NCBI GenBank assembly: GCA_938004375.1
Contig: CALKWH010000127.1
Coordinates: forward strand, 1 to 8,826
Direction: 5' to 3'
DNA: 8,826 bases
Source of the DNA: an uncultured Pseudomonadota bacterium
Lineage (GTDB): Bacteria > Myxococcota_A > Polyangia > HGW-17
Shown here: positions 1 through 6,629 of the stretch, in pieces
Layout of the letters: each line of letters opens with the position of its first letter
Position numbering within the stretch: position 1 is the stretch's first letter
The notes under the pieces: model-generated
What the model was told of the DNA's origin: nothing
Databases searched by the model: none
What the model saw: the letters and a program-made list of their open reading frames with translations, nothing else
Translations under genes and position numbers: made by a program

Positions 1-44
1 CACCGAGATCTACACTCTTTCCCTACACGACGCTCTTCCGATCT
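1..44 (+). other. Illumina P5/TruSeq adapter contamination
   Basis: These 44 bases are identical to the 3' part of the Illumina universal (P5) adapter, from CACCGAGATCTACAC through to the terminal GCTCTTCCGATCT. Genomic sequence begins at base 45, where similarity to the downstream paralog starts at once. The stretch should be trimmed. It is open in the frame of the following gene, so an automatic caller could extend the truncated protein through it and add a false peptide containing PYTTLFRS. Confidence 0.98.
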
Positions 45-1190
45 GCCGAGGTCCTCGCGTGCACGACCGCCCTGGGCACCACCGGCTGCGGGATGGAGCA
101 GCCCCTGGAGGCGCTGTACCTGGCGATGACCGACCCGTCGCGGTCCAACGTCGGGTTCTGGCGCCCCGATGCCCTGCTGTTCGTGGTCTTCCTGTCCAAC
201 GAGGACGACTGCTCGGCGAAGGTGGTCGAACTGTTCAACCCCCAAGGCGACCTCGACTCCACCCTGGGCCCGCTCACGTCCTTCCGCTGCACCGAGTTCG
301 GCGTGGTCTGCGACCAGCCCTGGCAGCGCGCGCTGCCCGACGGCCCCCTCGGGTACACCGGCTGCGTCCCCCGGGAGGCGAACGACCCGAATAACATGTT
401 GCATCCGATCTTCCGGTACGTGAACTTCCTGCTGCAATCGAAGGATCCCACGCGGGTGTTCCTGGCCGCCATCGCCGGGCCCTCGGACGGCACCCTGACC
501 GTGGACACGGGGGCCGACGAGGGACCCGCGCTGCAGGCCTCGTGCGGGAACATGGGGGACGAGGCCGTCCCCGCGGTGCGCCTGCGGACGTTCGTCGAGG
601 CCTTCCCCGCGGGACACCCGGACTGGGCCCTCCCCACGTACTGCGCGCCGGACTACGCCCCCGCGCTGACCGGCCTGGCCGGGCTCCTCGCGGATCGCTT
701 CGACGCCGTCTGCCTCTCGGGCCCCGCCGTCGGGTGCCCGGATCCCTCCGCCGCCGCCGGGGAGGCGCCGCTGACCGACCTGCCCCCGGAGGAGGCCGCC
801 CGGTGCGCGCCCGCGTGCCAGGTCTGGGACATGGACGCCGGACACGAGGTCACCGGGATCCTGCCCTGTCCGGCGGATCACGCCGGTGGCCACCCGCCGG
901 GGATCGACCCCGACCTGCCCATGCCCGCGTGCTGGCATGTCACCTTCAGCCCCGCCTGCGCCGCCGCCTGCCCGACCACCGGCGCCTGGGGGTGCGATCC
1001 CGCGGTCAACCCTTGGTGGGCACCCTCCCGGGGCGCCGCCCTCCGGATCTCGCGCCGGGCGCCCCCCGTCCCCGGGGTGAGCACGTGGGCCCGCTGCCCG
1101 CGCCTGCCCTTGTACGAAGTCCTGTGTCGCAACGGCCAGGACGACGACGTGGACGGCCGGATCGATGACGCCGATCCGGACTGCCTCTGA
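45..1190 (+). CDS. vWA-type cysteine-rich protein, copy 1 (5' truncated)
   Basis: This is the C-terminal part, about 381 residues, of a paralog of the complete protein encoded at 1304-3091. The 5' end is missing because the contig starts inside the gene. The frame and homology run back to base 45 (AEVLACTTALGTTGCG against EEVFQCMASLGTSGCG in the other copy), so the ATG at 93 is internal and not a real start. The visible part corresponds to copy-2 residues from about 212 to the end. It covers the last strands of the vWA domain (VVFLSNEDDCSAK), a cysteine-rich region with most cysteines shared, and a C-terminal Asp-rich motif (bases 1125-1184, key residues NGQDDDVDG and DPDC) resembling the MopE putative metal-binding motif. 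Compared with copy 2, the Asp of the third vWA metal motif is Asn (codon 198-200) and the EF-hand-like loop is degraded (DMDAGHEV at 828-851). The full-length protein is probably a secreted lipoprotein, inferred from copy 2. The ligand or function is unknown. Confidence 0.88.
   Translation, partial: AEVLACTTALGTTGCGMEQPLEALYLAMTDPSRSNVGFWRPDALLFVVFLSNEDDCSAKVVELFNPQGDLDSTLGPLTSFRCTEFGVVCDQPWQRALPDGPLGYTGCVPREANDPNNMLHPIFRYVNFLLQSKDPTRVFLAAIAGPSDGTLTVDTGADEGPALQASCGNMGDEAVPAVRLRTFVEAFPAGHPDWALPTYCAPDYAPALTGLAGLLADRFDAVCLSGPAVGCPDPSAAAGEAPLTDLPPEEAARCAPACQVWDMDAGHEVTGILPCPADHAGGHPPGIDPDLPMPACWHVTFSPACAAACPTTGAWGCDPAVNPWWAPSRGAALRISRRAPPVPGVSTWARCPRLPLYEVLCRNGQDDDVDGRIDDADPDCL
282..330 (+). repeat. 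49-bp exact repeat, copy A (in vWA copy 1)
   Basis: This stretch is base-for-base identical to 2174-2222 in the paralogous gene, including every synonymous position. It encodes the conserved core FRCTEFGVVCDQPWQR. It is bounded by mismatches on both sides (c/g before, c/t after), while the surrounding genes are clearly diverged. Confidence 0.9.
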
Positions 1191-1237
1191 CCGCTGGAGG
1201 GTGAAGGATAAAAATGATTATTCCGCAAAAAATCGGC

Positions 1238-1266
1238 TTGTCCGGGTACTCTTTTACGGGTATAAG
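1238..1266 (+). promoter_or_regulatory. Predicted sigma70-type promoter for vWA copy 2
   Basis: A -35-like TTGTCC (1238-1243) and a -10-like TATAAG (1261-1266) are separated by exactly 17 bases. They lie in an AT-rich intergenic stretch that stands out from the GC-rich genes. Transcription would start near 1273, giving a leader of about 30 bases before the ATG at 1304. This supports independent transcription of the second vWA gene. It is a motif match by eye only. Confidence 0.55.
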
Positions 1267-1274
1267 TACACTGC

Positions 1275-1289
1275 CTGAAGGTTCTTCAG
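1275..1289 (+). promoter_or_regulatory. Palindrome in leader of vWA copy 2
   Basis: A perfect inverted repeat, CTGAAG-GTT-CTTCAG, sits just downstream of the predicted -10 box and 3 bases before the GGAGG ribosome binding site. It could be an operator at the transcription start or a small 5' leader hairpin near the ribosome binding site. No T-run follows, so it is not an intrinsic terminator. The role is inferred from position only. Confidence 0.4.
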
Positions 1290-1292
1290 TAC

Positions 1293-1297
1293 GGAGG
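1293..1297 (+). promoter_or_regulatory. Ribosome binding site deciding the 1304 start
   Basis: GGAGG lies 6 bases before ATG 1304. This start puts a basic-then-hydrophobic signal peptide ending in Cys at the N-terminus. The in-frame upstream ATG at 1214 also has a purine-rich stretch before it (GAAGGA, 1203-1208), but it would add 30 residues that are not signal-like, encoded across the predicted promoter. Confidence 0.75.
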
Positions 1298-1303
1298 TTG
1301 ACC

Positions 1304-3091
1304 ATGAAGACACCGTCCCGCTTGTTCGTGCGCATCGCTTCCCTGGCCCTGATCACCGCGGCCGTGGCCTTCTCGTGGGCCTGCATCGAGCGTCCCATGA
1401 AGGTCGCCGATCCCGCGCCCAACGTGATCTCCGACTTCTCGGCGGCGCAGAGCGCCACCCGCGACGTCGACCTGATTTTCCTGATCGACACCTCCTTGTC
1501 CATGGCCGACGAGCAGGTCATCCTCCAGGGCAACTTTCCCAACCTGGTCCGCGTCCTCAAGGACATCTCCGGCGGCCTGCCCAACCTGCACATGGGCACC
1601 ATCTCCCCGGATCTGGGCACCAGCCCGTACAACATCCCGGGCTGCGAGCGCCCCGGCGGCGACCAGGGCCGCTACATGAAGGGCGTGAACAACTCCTGCG
1701 CGAACCCGGTGGGCCAGACCTACGTGGTCGACGTCGAGCCCCGGGGCTGCACCATCGAGAAGAACATCGTCGAGGGTCAGGCCACCACGTGCCCGAACCA
1801 CGACTGCGCCCAGGCCCACTGCGAGGTGGCCGCCTTCACCGGCCTCGACGGTATCGCGACCGAGCCCGCCGGCCTGCAGTTCGCCGAGGACGAGAACGGC
1901 TGCCCGCGCTGCCGCAACTACACTGGACAAACCCTGGAAGAGGTCTTCCAGTGCATGGCTTCTTTGGGCACCTCCGGCTGCGGCATGGAGCAGCAGCTCG
2001 AGGCAGTGAAGCTGGCGGTCACCGAAACGAGCGGCAACAACACCGGCTTTTTGCGGTCCTCGGCCTACCTGGCCATCTTCGTGATCTCCGACGAGGACGA
2101 CTGCTCCGCGAAGCAGGCCGAGTTGTTCAATCCCCAGGGTGACATCAACTCCACGCTGGGCACCTTGACCTCGTTCCGCTGCACCGAGTTCGGCGTGGTC
2201 TGCGACCAGCCCTGGCAGCGCGTGATGCCCCAGGGCCAGTTGACCTACACCAACTGCAAGCCCCGCGAGGCCAACGATCCCAAGAACATGCTCTTCCCGA
2301 TTTCGGTGTACACCAACACCCTTTCCCAGTTGAAGGACTCCAGCATGATCGTCGTGGGCGCCATCACCGGCCCCTATGCCAACCAGGTCACCGTGGGCCT
2401 CGACAACAACCAGAACCCCAAACTCCAGCCCTCCTGCGGCATCCCCACCGAGGGCGCCGACCCGGCCGTGCGCCTGAAGGCCTTCGTGACCTCGTTCATC
2501 CAGGAGGAAGAGGACCTGCAGTGGGCGTTCACCTCCATCTGCGCCTCCGACTTCTCCCCGGCACTCGAGGGTCTGGGCAACAAGATCAAGGGCCTCGTCG
2601 AGGTCCAGTGCATCACCACCCCGCTCAACGGCTGCCCCGACCCGGCCGCCGCCAACGGCGAGACCCCGCTGACGGAGCTTCCCACCACCGAGGCCGAGAC
2701 CTGCCAGCCCCTGTGCGCGGTCCAGGACATCGACGGCGACGGCGACGTCACCGACATCCCGCTGTGCTCCGCCGACTACGCCGGCGGTCACCCCGCCAAG
2801 CGCGACCGGAGCCTGCCGGTGGCCAAGTGCTACCACGTTACCTACAACGCCGACTGCGCCATCCCCTGTCCGCCGGACTCCGACCTCCTGGGTTGCCACC
2901 CCACCAACTCCCCGTGGTACGCCCCCTCCCGCGGCGCCGAGATCATCATCTCCCGCCGTGAGGATCCGGCCCCCGGCACCAAGGCCAAGATCGCCTGCGC
3001 CGGCCTGCCGCTGACCGAGAAGCTCTGCTTCGACGGCATCGACAACGACACCGACGGCCGCGTCGACATGGCCGACCCCGACTGCCAGTAG
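1304..3091 (+). CDS. vWA-domain cysteine-rich putative lipoprotein, copy 2
   Basis: A 595-residue protein predicted to be exported and probably lipid-anchored. Residues 1-26 form a signal peptide (basic MKTPSRLFVR, then a hydrophobic stretch) ending in SWA-C27. This is an atypical lipobox, so anchoring is likely but not certain. A vWA domain follows: strand and MIDAS motif DVDLIFLIDTSLS (D62, S64, S66), and strand AIFVISDEDDCS with D263 as the likely third metal motif. About 29 cysteines are spread through the chain, suggesting many disulfides outside the cytoplasm. An EF-hand-like loop lies at 475-486 (D475, D477, D479, G480, V482, but Pro at position 12). The C-terminus (575-594, CFDGIDNDTDG...DPDC) resembles the MopE putative metal-binding motif. 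vWA domains usually bind proteins through a metal ion; the partner here is unknown. The gene has its own promoter and ends in tandem TAG TAG. It lies 113 bases after its paralog, and its residues from about 212 onward align with it. Confidence 0.9.
   Translation: MKTPSRLFVRIASLALITAAVAFSWACIERPMKVADPAPNVISDFSAAQSATRDVDLIFLIDTSLSMADEQVILQGNFPNLVRVLKDISGGLPNLHMGTISPDLGTSPYNIPGCERPGGDQGRYMKGVNNSCANPVGQTYVVDVEPRGCTIEKNIVEGQATTCPNHDCAQAHCEVAAFTGLDGIATEPAGLQFAEDENGCPRCRNYTGQTLEEVFQCMASLGTSGCGMEQQLEAVKLAVTETSGNNTGFLRSSAYLAIFVISDEDDCSAKQAELFNPQGDINSTLGTLTSFRCTEFGVVCDQPWQRVMPQGQLTYTNCKPREANDPKNMLFPISVYTNTLSQLKDSSMIVVGAITGPYANQVTVGLDNNQNPKLQPSCGIPTEGADPAVRLKAFVTSFIQEEEDLQWAFTSICASDFSPALEGLGNKIKGLVEVQCITTPLNGCPDPAAANGETPLTELPTTEAETCQPLCAVQDIDGDGDVTDIPLCSADYAGGHPAKRDRSLPVAKCYHVTYNADCAIPCPPDSDLLGCHPTNSPWYAPSRGAEIIISRREDPAPGTKAKIACAGLPLTEKLCFDGIDNDTDGRVDMADPDCQ
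2174..2222 (+). repeat. 49-bp exact repeat, copy B (in vWA copy 2)
   Basis: Identical to 282-330 in the tandem paralog and encodes the same 16-residue core. The repeats are in direct orientation, 1892 bases apart. Recombination between them would fuse the two genes in frame, since the offset and reading frame match. Confidence 0.9.
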
Positions 3092-3136
3092 TAGTTAGAT
3101 CCGCTCCCCTCCTTCGCCAGAACCTCCTGAAATAAC

Positions 3137-3190
3137 AAAAAAGTGGACCGGGACGATTCCGGAGCCGATTTCGATTTCGGAATCGATTTT
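3137..3190. terminator. Putative bidirectional terminator at convergent gene ends
   Basis: The vWA gene (ending 3091) and the recombinase gene (ending 3226) converge here. An 8-bp perfect stem, CGATTCCG (3154-3161) with CGGAATCG (3178-3185), encloses a 16-base loop and is followed by ATTTT on the plus strand. On the minus strand, a CCGG-containing hairpin over the same bases is followed, after a few bases, by a run of six T (complement of 3137-3142). The loop and flank also carry repeated CGATTT. The rest of 3092-3225 shows no gene. Confidence 0.55.
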
Positions 3191-3225
3191 GAATGGAGAC
3201 ACTTGTGGGGCGGGTCAGGGGAGGG

Positions 3226-4131
3226 TCAGGCCAGCGGGTGGGCGCGGTCGTAGACCTCCATCAGGTGCGAGAGGCTGACCTCGGTGTAGATCTGCGTGGT
3301 GGAGAGGCTCTCGTGGCCCAGCATCTCCTGGATCAGGCGGATGTCCGCGCCGGCGTCGAGCAGGTGGGTGGCGAACGAGTGGCGCAGGCTGTGGCAGGTG
3401 GTGCCTTCGCCCAGGCCGCGGGCGCGCCGGGCGCGCACCAGCAGGTTCCCCAGGGAGCGGTCCGACAGGCGGCCGCCCCGCTGGTTGAGGAACAGGGCGG
3501 CGGGGTCGACCTGCGGAGCGAAGGTGCCGCGCACGGCCAGCCAGGCCTCGAGCGCGCGGCGGGCGGGGAGCCCGGCGGGGACCAGGCGCTGCTTCTTGCC
3601 CTTGCCGTGACGGACGTGGAGGATCGCCCCCTCGGGAAGAAAGCGCACGTCGGCCACGTCCAGGGCGGCGACTTCGGAGCGGCGCAGGCCGGCGCCGTAG
3701 AGCACCTCGAGGATGGCCCGGTCCCTCAGGCCGGCGGGGGTGGGGTCGGCGGCGCCGTCGAGCAGGCCGAACACCTCGTCCACGGGCAGCGGGTGCGGCA
3801 GGAGGCGCGGCAGGGTGAGGTTCTTCACGCGCAGGATGGGCGCCGCGTCCAGGAGGCCCAGCCCCTCCAGGTGTCGGGCGAAGGAGTGCAGGGCGCTGAT
3901 CCGCCGCGTGAGGCTGCGGGCGGAGAGCTTGGAGAAGTGGTCGGCCAGGTGGCGGCGCACCCGGTTGCGGGTGAAATCGGACACCGCGGGTTCGCGTCCG
4001 ACCAGCTCGCGCAGGTGATCGATGAACGCGGTCAGGTCCCCCTCGTAGGCCCGCAGGGTGTGGGGGGAGTCGTGGCCCTGCCGGGCGCAGTCGGCGAGAA
4101 AGCCGGGGAGGAGCTCGAGGAGCGTCGGCAT
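3226..4131 (-). CDS. xerC: XerC-like tyrosine recombinase
   Basis: A 301-residue site-specific recombinase of the XerC/XerD family, close to the usual 298 residues. Its expected role is resolving chromosome dimers at a dif site together with a second Xer protein. The N-terminal SAM-like DNA-binding domain (about 1-100) has the typical SPHTLRAYEGDLTAF. The catalytic domain has the whole set: R150 (GAGLRRSE), K177 (GKGKKQRLVP), H247 and R250 (HSLRHSFATHLL), H273 (LGHESLSTTQ) and the nucleophile Y282 (IYTEV). The end, EVYDRAHP, is more like XerC than XerD, but without XerD for comparison the symbol is tentative. ATG 4131 was chosen over an in-frame TTG at 4149; neither has a clear ribosome binding site. 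A terminator lies just upstream, so this gene needs its own promoter or readthrough. No integrase-type neighbours or att repeats were seen, so a housekeeping Xer role is more likely than a phage or integron role. Confidence 0.9.
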   Translation of the reverse strand: MPTLLELLPGFLADCARQGHDSPHTLRAYEGDLTAFIDHLRELVGREPAVSDFTRNRVRRHLADHFSKLSARSLTRRISALHSFARHLEGLGLLDAAPILRVKNLTLPRLLPHPLPVDEVFGLLDGAADPTPAGLRDRAILEVLYGAGLRRSEVAALDVADVRFLPEGAILHVRHGKGKKQRLVPAGLPARRALEAWLAVRGTFAPQVDPAALFLNQRGGRLSDRSLGNLLVRARRARGLGEGTTCHSLRHSFATHLLDAGADIRLIQEMLGHESLSTTQIYTEVSLSHLMEVYDRAHPLA

Positions 4132-4164
4132 GGCCGGAGTGTGCCGCAAGTGCCGGTAGGGCGC

Positions 4165-4192
4165 AAGAAAACGGCGACTGTCTTCAGTCGCC
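4165..4192 (-). terminator. Intrinsic terminator overlapping the kinase stop codon
   Basis: On the minus strand a perfect 8-bp stem, GGCGACTG-AAGA-CAGTCGCC, is followed by GTTTTCTTG. The stem starts within the last codons of the short kinase (GGC GAC TGA) and includes its stop codon. It should end the barrel-kinase transcript about 35 bases before the recombinase start. The T-run is interrupted, so some readthrough is possible. Confidence 0.75.
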
Positions 4193-5053
4193 CGTTCCCA
4201 CCCGCGCCCTCAACGCCGCCGCCGCCGCGGCTTCTCCACCCGGCCCCAGAAACCCGTTCAACGCCTCGGCGAGCACGGCGGCCGAGGTCGGGCGGTCCTC
4301 GGGGCGCGGGCGCAGGCAGGCGAGCACGGGCCGGGCCAGGGCTTCAGGGACCCCGGCGGGGGGCGGCGGATCCCCGGCGCGGATGCGGTCGAACAGATCG
4401 TCGCCGGTGTCGTCGCGGAACGGGTGCGCGCCGGAGAGCAGGCGATAGAGCACCACGCCCAGGGACCAGAGGTCGTCGGCGGGGGTGGCGGGTGCACCCG
4501 CCAGGCGCTCGGGGCTCATGTAGGCCGGCGTCCCGGCCCCCGCGTCGTCGCCGGGAGGATCCGGCACGCCCGCGGGCCAGGCGAGGCCCAGATCCGAGAG
4601 CACCACCCTGCCTTCGCGGGAGACGAGCACGTTGGCCGGCTTCACGTCCCGGTGGATCCAGCCGCGCCCGTGGAGCCACCCGAGGGCCTCGGCGAGCCGG
4701 AGCCCGACCAGGGCCGCCTGCGCCGGAGTGAACGGCCCGGCGGCGGCCAGGCGCCCCAGGTCCGGGCCGTCGATCCACTCGAGCACCAGGATCGGCGCGC
4801 CCGCCGCGCCCTGGGGACCCAGCACGACGTCCCGCAGGCCCCGCAGGAACGGGGTCTCCAACGCGGAGAGCAGGCGGAGCTCCCGGTGGAGCCGGGCCGC
4901 GCCGCCGGGGTTGGGCGCCGCCGCGGTCCCCGTCGTCAGGAGCTTGACGGCCACTCGTTCATCCCCGTCCAAAGCCTCCCACACCTCGGACAGGGGGCCG
5001 CCGCCCAGCCAGCGCACCGGCACCAGGTGTTCGGGAAAGCCGGAGGGAACCAT
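4184..5053 (-). CDS. Short soluble Ser/Thr protein kinase (Hanks type)
   Basis: A 289-residue eukaryotic-type protein kinase that is almost only the catalytic domain, with no membrane segment. Visible motifs are a glycine-rich loop LGGGPLSEVW (about 16-25, in which the usual third Gly is Ser), VAVK with K37, the helix-C Glu in HREL (E58), the catalytic loop HRDVKPANV (H134, D136, K138, N141), DLG in place of DFG (D154), an activation segment ending GTPAYMSPE (about 174-182), and DDLWSLG with D194. All catalytic residues are present, so it should be active on Ser/Thr. The Arg before the catalytic Asp suggests activation by phosphorylation. A short Ala/Gly-rich tail follows. It starts 3 bases after the stop of the outer-membrane protein gene (TGA GGC ATG) with no well-placed ribosome binding site, so it is probably made by translational coupling. 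Its substrate is unknown. Confidence 0.92.
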   Translation of the reverse strand: MVPSGFPEHLVPVRWLGGGPLSEVWEALDGDERVAVKLLTTGTAAAPNPGGAARLHRELRLLSALETPFLRGLRDVVLGPQGAAGAPILVLEWIDGPDLGRLAAAGPFTPAQAALVGLRLAEALGWLHGRGWIHRDVKPANVLVSREGRVVLSDLGLAWPAGVPDPPGDDAGAGTPAYMSPERLAGAPATPADDLWSLGVVLYRLLSGAHPFRDDTGDDLFDRIRAGDPPPPAGVPEALARPVLACLRPRPEDRPTSAAVLAEALNGFLGPGGEAAAAAALRARVGTGD

Positions 5054-5056
5054 GCC

Positions 5057-6562
5057 TCAATACAAAATGTGGAAGTTGATCAGGAACGTGTGGTTGAGGC
5101 TCTCCTGCACGCGGTAGCGGTGCCCCACCTGGTCGATGACGGGGCGGTAGTAGGGGTTGGCCTCGTTGGTGTCCAGGTCCACGACGCCGGGGGTGTGGTT
5201 GGCGTCGGTCATGCCGTTGTCCTTGCCCGCGTCGGTGTACGTGATGAAGTGCTCGGTGGTGTGGGCCAGGCCGTAGGCGACCTCCATGAAGAAGTGCCGG
5301 GAGAACCGCATGTTCACGCCCACGCGGGCGCCGAAGATGCTGTAGTTCTCCACGGTGGTCAGGCCGGGGAAGTACTGGATGGCGTTGAGTTGGCCGTCAC
5401 CGCAGAAGGACGGGTAGGCCTGGTTCGCGCCGCAGCCGAAGTTCAGCGTGGGGCTGCCCGCCAGGAGCTCGTAGGCCTCGGAGTAGTCCTGGCCCTCGAA
5501 CACGCCGGTGAGGGAGGCGGCGGCGAAGGCGTTGATGCGGAACTTCTTCTCATCGTCCTGGTACAGGTTGAAGTCCGAACCGAACTCGATCCCGCCGCGG
5601 ATGGGCGCCTTGGGGGCGGTGGCGCCCCACTGCCCGGAGAAGTCATACTTGTCCGCGTAGAGGCTGTCCGAGGTGTAGGCAAAAGGCAGGGTCGCCCAAA
5701 AGCGGAAGTACGAGTCGAAGATCGACGCGCGCTTGCTCATGGTGGAGGCGAAGGTCACGTCGTACACGCCCCGGCCCACGGCGGCGTTCAACTGGGGACG
5801 CTGGGACTGGGGATCGGTGCAGCGCACGCCGCCGGCGCACAGGGGCATGCCGTCGGGGGAGCGGCGGAAGTCCTTGGCGTCGCCGATGGGCAGGCCCAGA
5901 TCGACGCTGAGCACCCAGAACGGCTTGGTATAATCCTGGAACTGGTTGAACACGGGCACGTTCCAGCGCAGGCCCAGGTGGAGCTGGTCCAGGCCCGAGC
6001 GCTTGGGGCCGTTGTACAGGGTGCGAACGCCGGGATCGCCAGGACCGGGGACGTCCGAGAAGGGGAGGCCCGCGGCGATCTCCTCGAGCACGGTGCGGGA
6101 GTTCAGCGCGTTGACGCCGTCGGGATTGCACAGCCACACCTTGCCGTCGGAGCCGGGACCCGAGTGGGCGTCGACGCACTCTGTGAAGCCGTCGTAGTTG
6201 GGGTAGCGCGCGCCGCTCTGGAACTTGAAGACGCTCTGCTGGTTGAGGATCACCGGCAGGTTGAGGAAGAAGGCCACGCCCTTGACGCCGGCCTCGGCCC
6301 CCACGTTGAACGTGGTGGTGGTGCGCGTAAGTTGCAGGTCGCGCACGATCTGCAGGTCGCCGTTGCCCTGGTACTCCTTGTTCACCGCGGCCGAGTAACT
6401 GTCATAGGCGAACCCGAAGTTCAACTTCAGGCCGAACGGCTGCTCCTTGTGCTCCTCCCAGTAATAGGGGCTCCCGGAGACGTGGTTGAGCTCGTTGGCC
6501 GCCGCGGGCCAGGCCGCCGACAGCAGGAACAGGGCGAGGAAATGAGGAAGGCGTGTGCGCAT
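5057..6562 (-). CDS. Putative outer-membrane beta-barrel protein
   Basis: A 501-residue exported protein of a family I do not recognise. Residues 1-23 are a signal peptide (MRTRLPHFLALFLLSAAWPAAAN) with likely cleavage after the AAA/N region. The mature chain is rich in alternating hydrophobic and polar residues with many aromatics, as in amphipathic beta strands: FGLKLNFGFAYDSY, FNVGAEAGVKGVAFFLNLPV, LHLGLRWNVPVF, FWVLSVDLGLPIG, FFMEVAYGLAH. It ends in HTFLINFHILY, a strand with a C-terminal aromatic residue, as expected for insertion into the outer membrane. Six cysteines form three close pairs (129/145, 242/248, 377/387), possibly disulfides in loops. A purine-rich GGAGAG (6567-6572) lies 4 bases before ATG 6562. 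The barrel call is from strand pattern only; a transport or porin function is not shown. It is the first gene of a tight pair with the downstream kinase. Confidence 0.7.
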   Translation of the reverse strand: MRTRLPHFLALFLLSAAWPAAANELNHVSGSPYYWEEHKEQPFGLKLNFGFAYDSYSAAVNKEYQGNGDLQIVRDLQLTRTTTTFNVGAEAGVKGVAFFLNLPVILNQQSVFKFQSGARYPNYDGFTECVDAHSGPGSDGKVWLCNPDGVNALNSRTVLEEIAAGLPFSDVPGPGDPGVRTLYNGPKRSGLDQLHLGLRWNVPVFNQFQDYTKPFWVLSVDLGLPIGDAKDFRRSPDGMPLCAGGVRCTDPQSQRPQLNAAVGRGVYDVTFASTMSKRASIFDSYFRFWATLPFAYTSDSLYADKYDFSGQWGATAPKAPIRGGIEFGSDFNLYQDDEKKFRINAFAAASLTGVFEGQDYSEAYELLAGSPTLNFGCGANQAYPSFCGDGQLNAIQYFPGLTTVENYSIFGARVGVNMRFSRHFFMEVAYGLAHTTEHFITYTDAGKDNGMTDANHTPGVVDLDTNEANPYYRPVIDQVGHRYRVQESLNHTFLINFHILY

Positions 6563-6588
6563 GGAGCTCTCCAGACAGGCCGATCTTT

Positions 6589-6616
6589 ACCATAGAAAGG
6601 CGCCATGGGGCATCAA
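6589..6616 (-). promoter_or_regulatory. Possible promoter for the barrel-kinase operon
   Basis: On the minus strand TTGATG (complement of 6611-6616) and TATGGT (complement of 6589-6594) are 16 bases apart, each matching four of six consensus bases. They lie in the 67-base AT-richer gap after the PEGA kinase gene, next to the 10-bp palindrome CAAAATTTTG (6614-6623). No terminator was seen in this gap, so readthrough from the upstream kinase is also possible. Confidence 0.35.
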
Positions 6617-6629
6617 AATTTTGGGTGGG

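Noticed and set aside
93..95. ATG 93 as the start of vWA copy 1
   Set aside because: Homology to copy 2 continues upstream of it to base 45, so this is an internal Met in a truncated gene.
1214..1303. Upstream ATG start for vWA copy 2
   Set aside because: It would put 30 non-signal-like residues before the signal peptide and would run through the predicted promoter and the better-placed GGAGG.
1286..2899. A 537-residue minus-strand open frame across vWA copy 2
   Set aside because: Its composition is dominated by Gly, Val, Ala and Leu with no motifs, and it lies opposite a gene with a signal peptide, MIDAS motif and a homologous neighbour. It is an antisense shadow.
3226..4131. The tyrosine recombinase as a sign of an integrated mobile element
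   Set aside because: Its length and motifs fit housekeeping XerC/XerD. There are no att-like repeats, tRNA, phage genes or cassette sites nearby.
6614..6623. CAAAATTTTG palindrome as terminator of the PEGA kinase gene
   Set aside because: It is a 10-bp palindrome with no loop and no GC-rich stem, so it cannot form an intrinsic terminator. It is better read as AT-rich promoter-region sequence.
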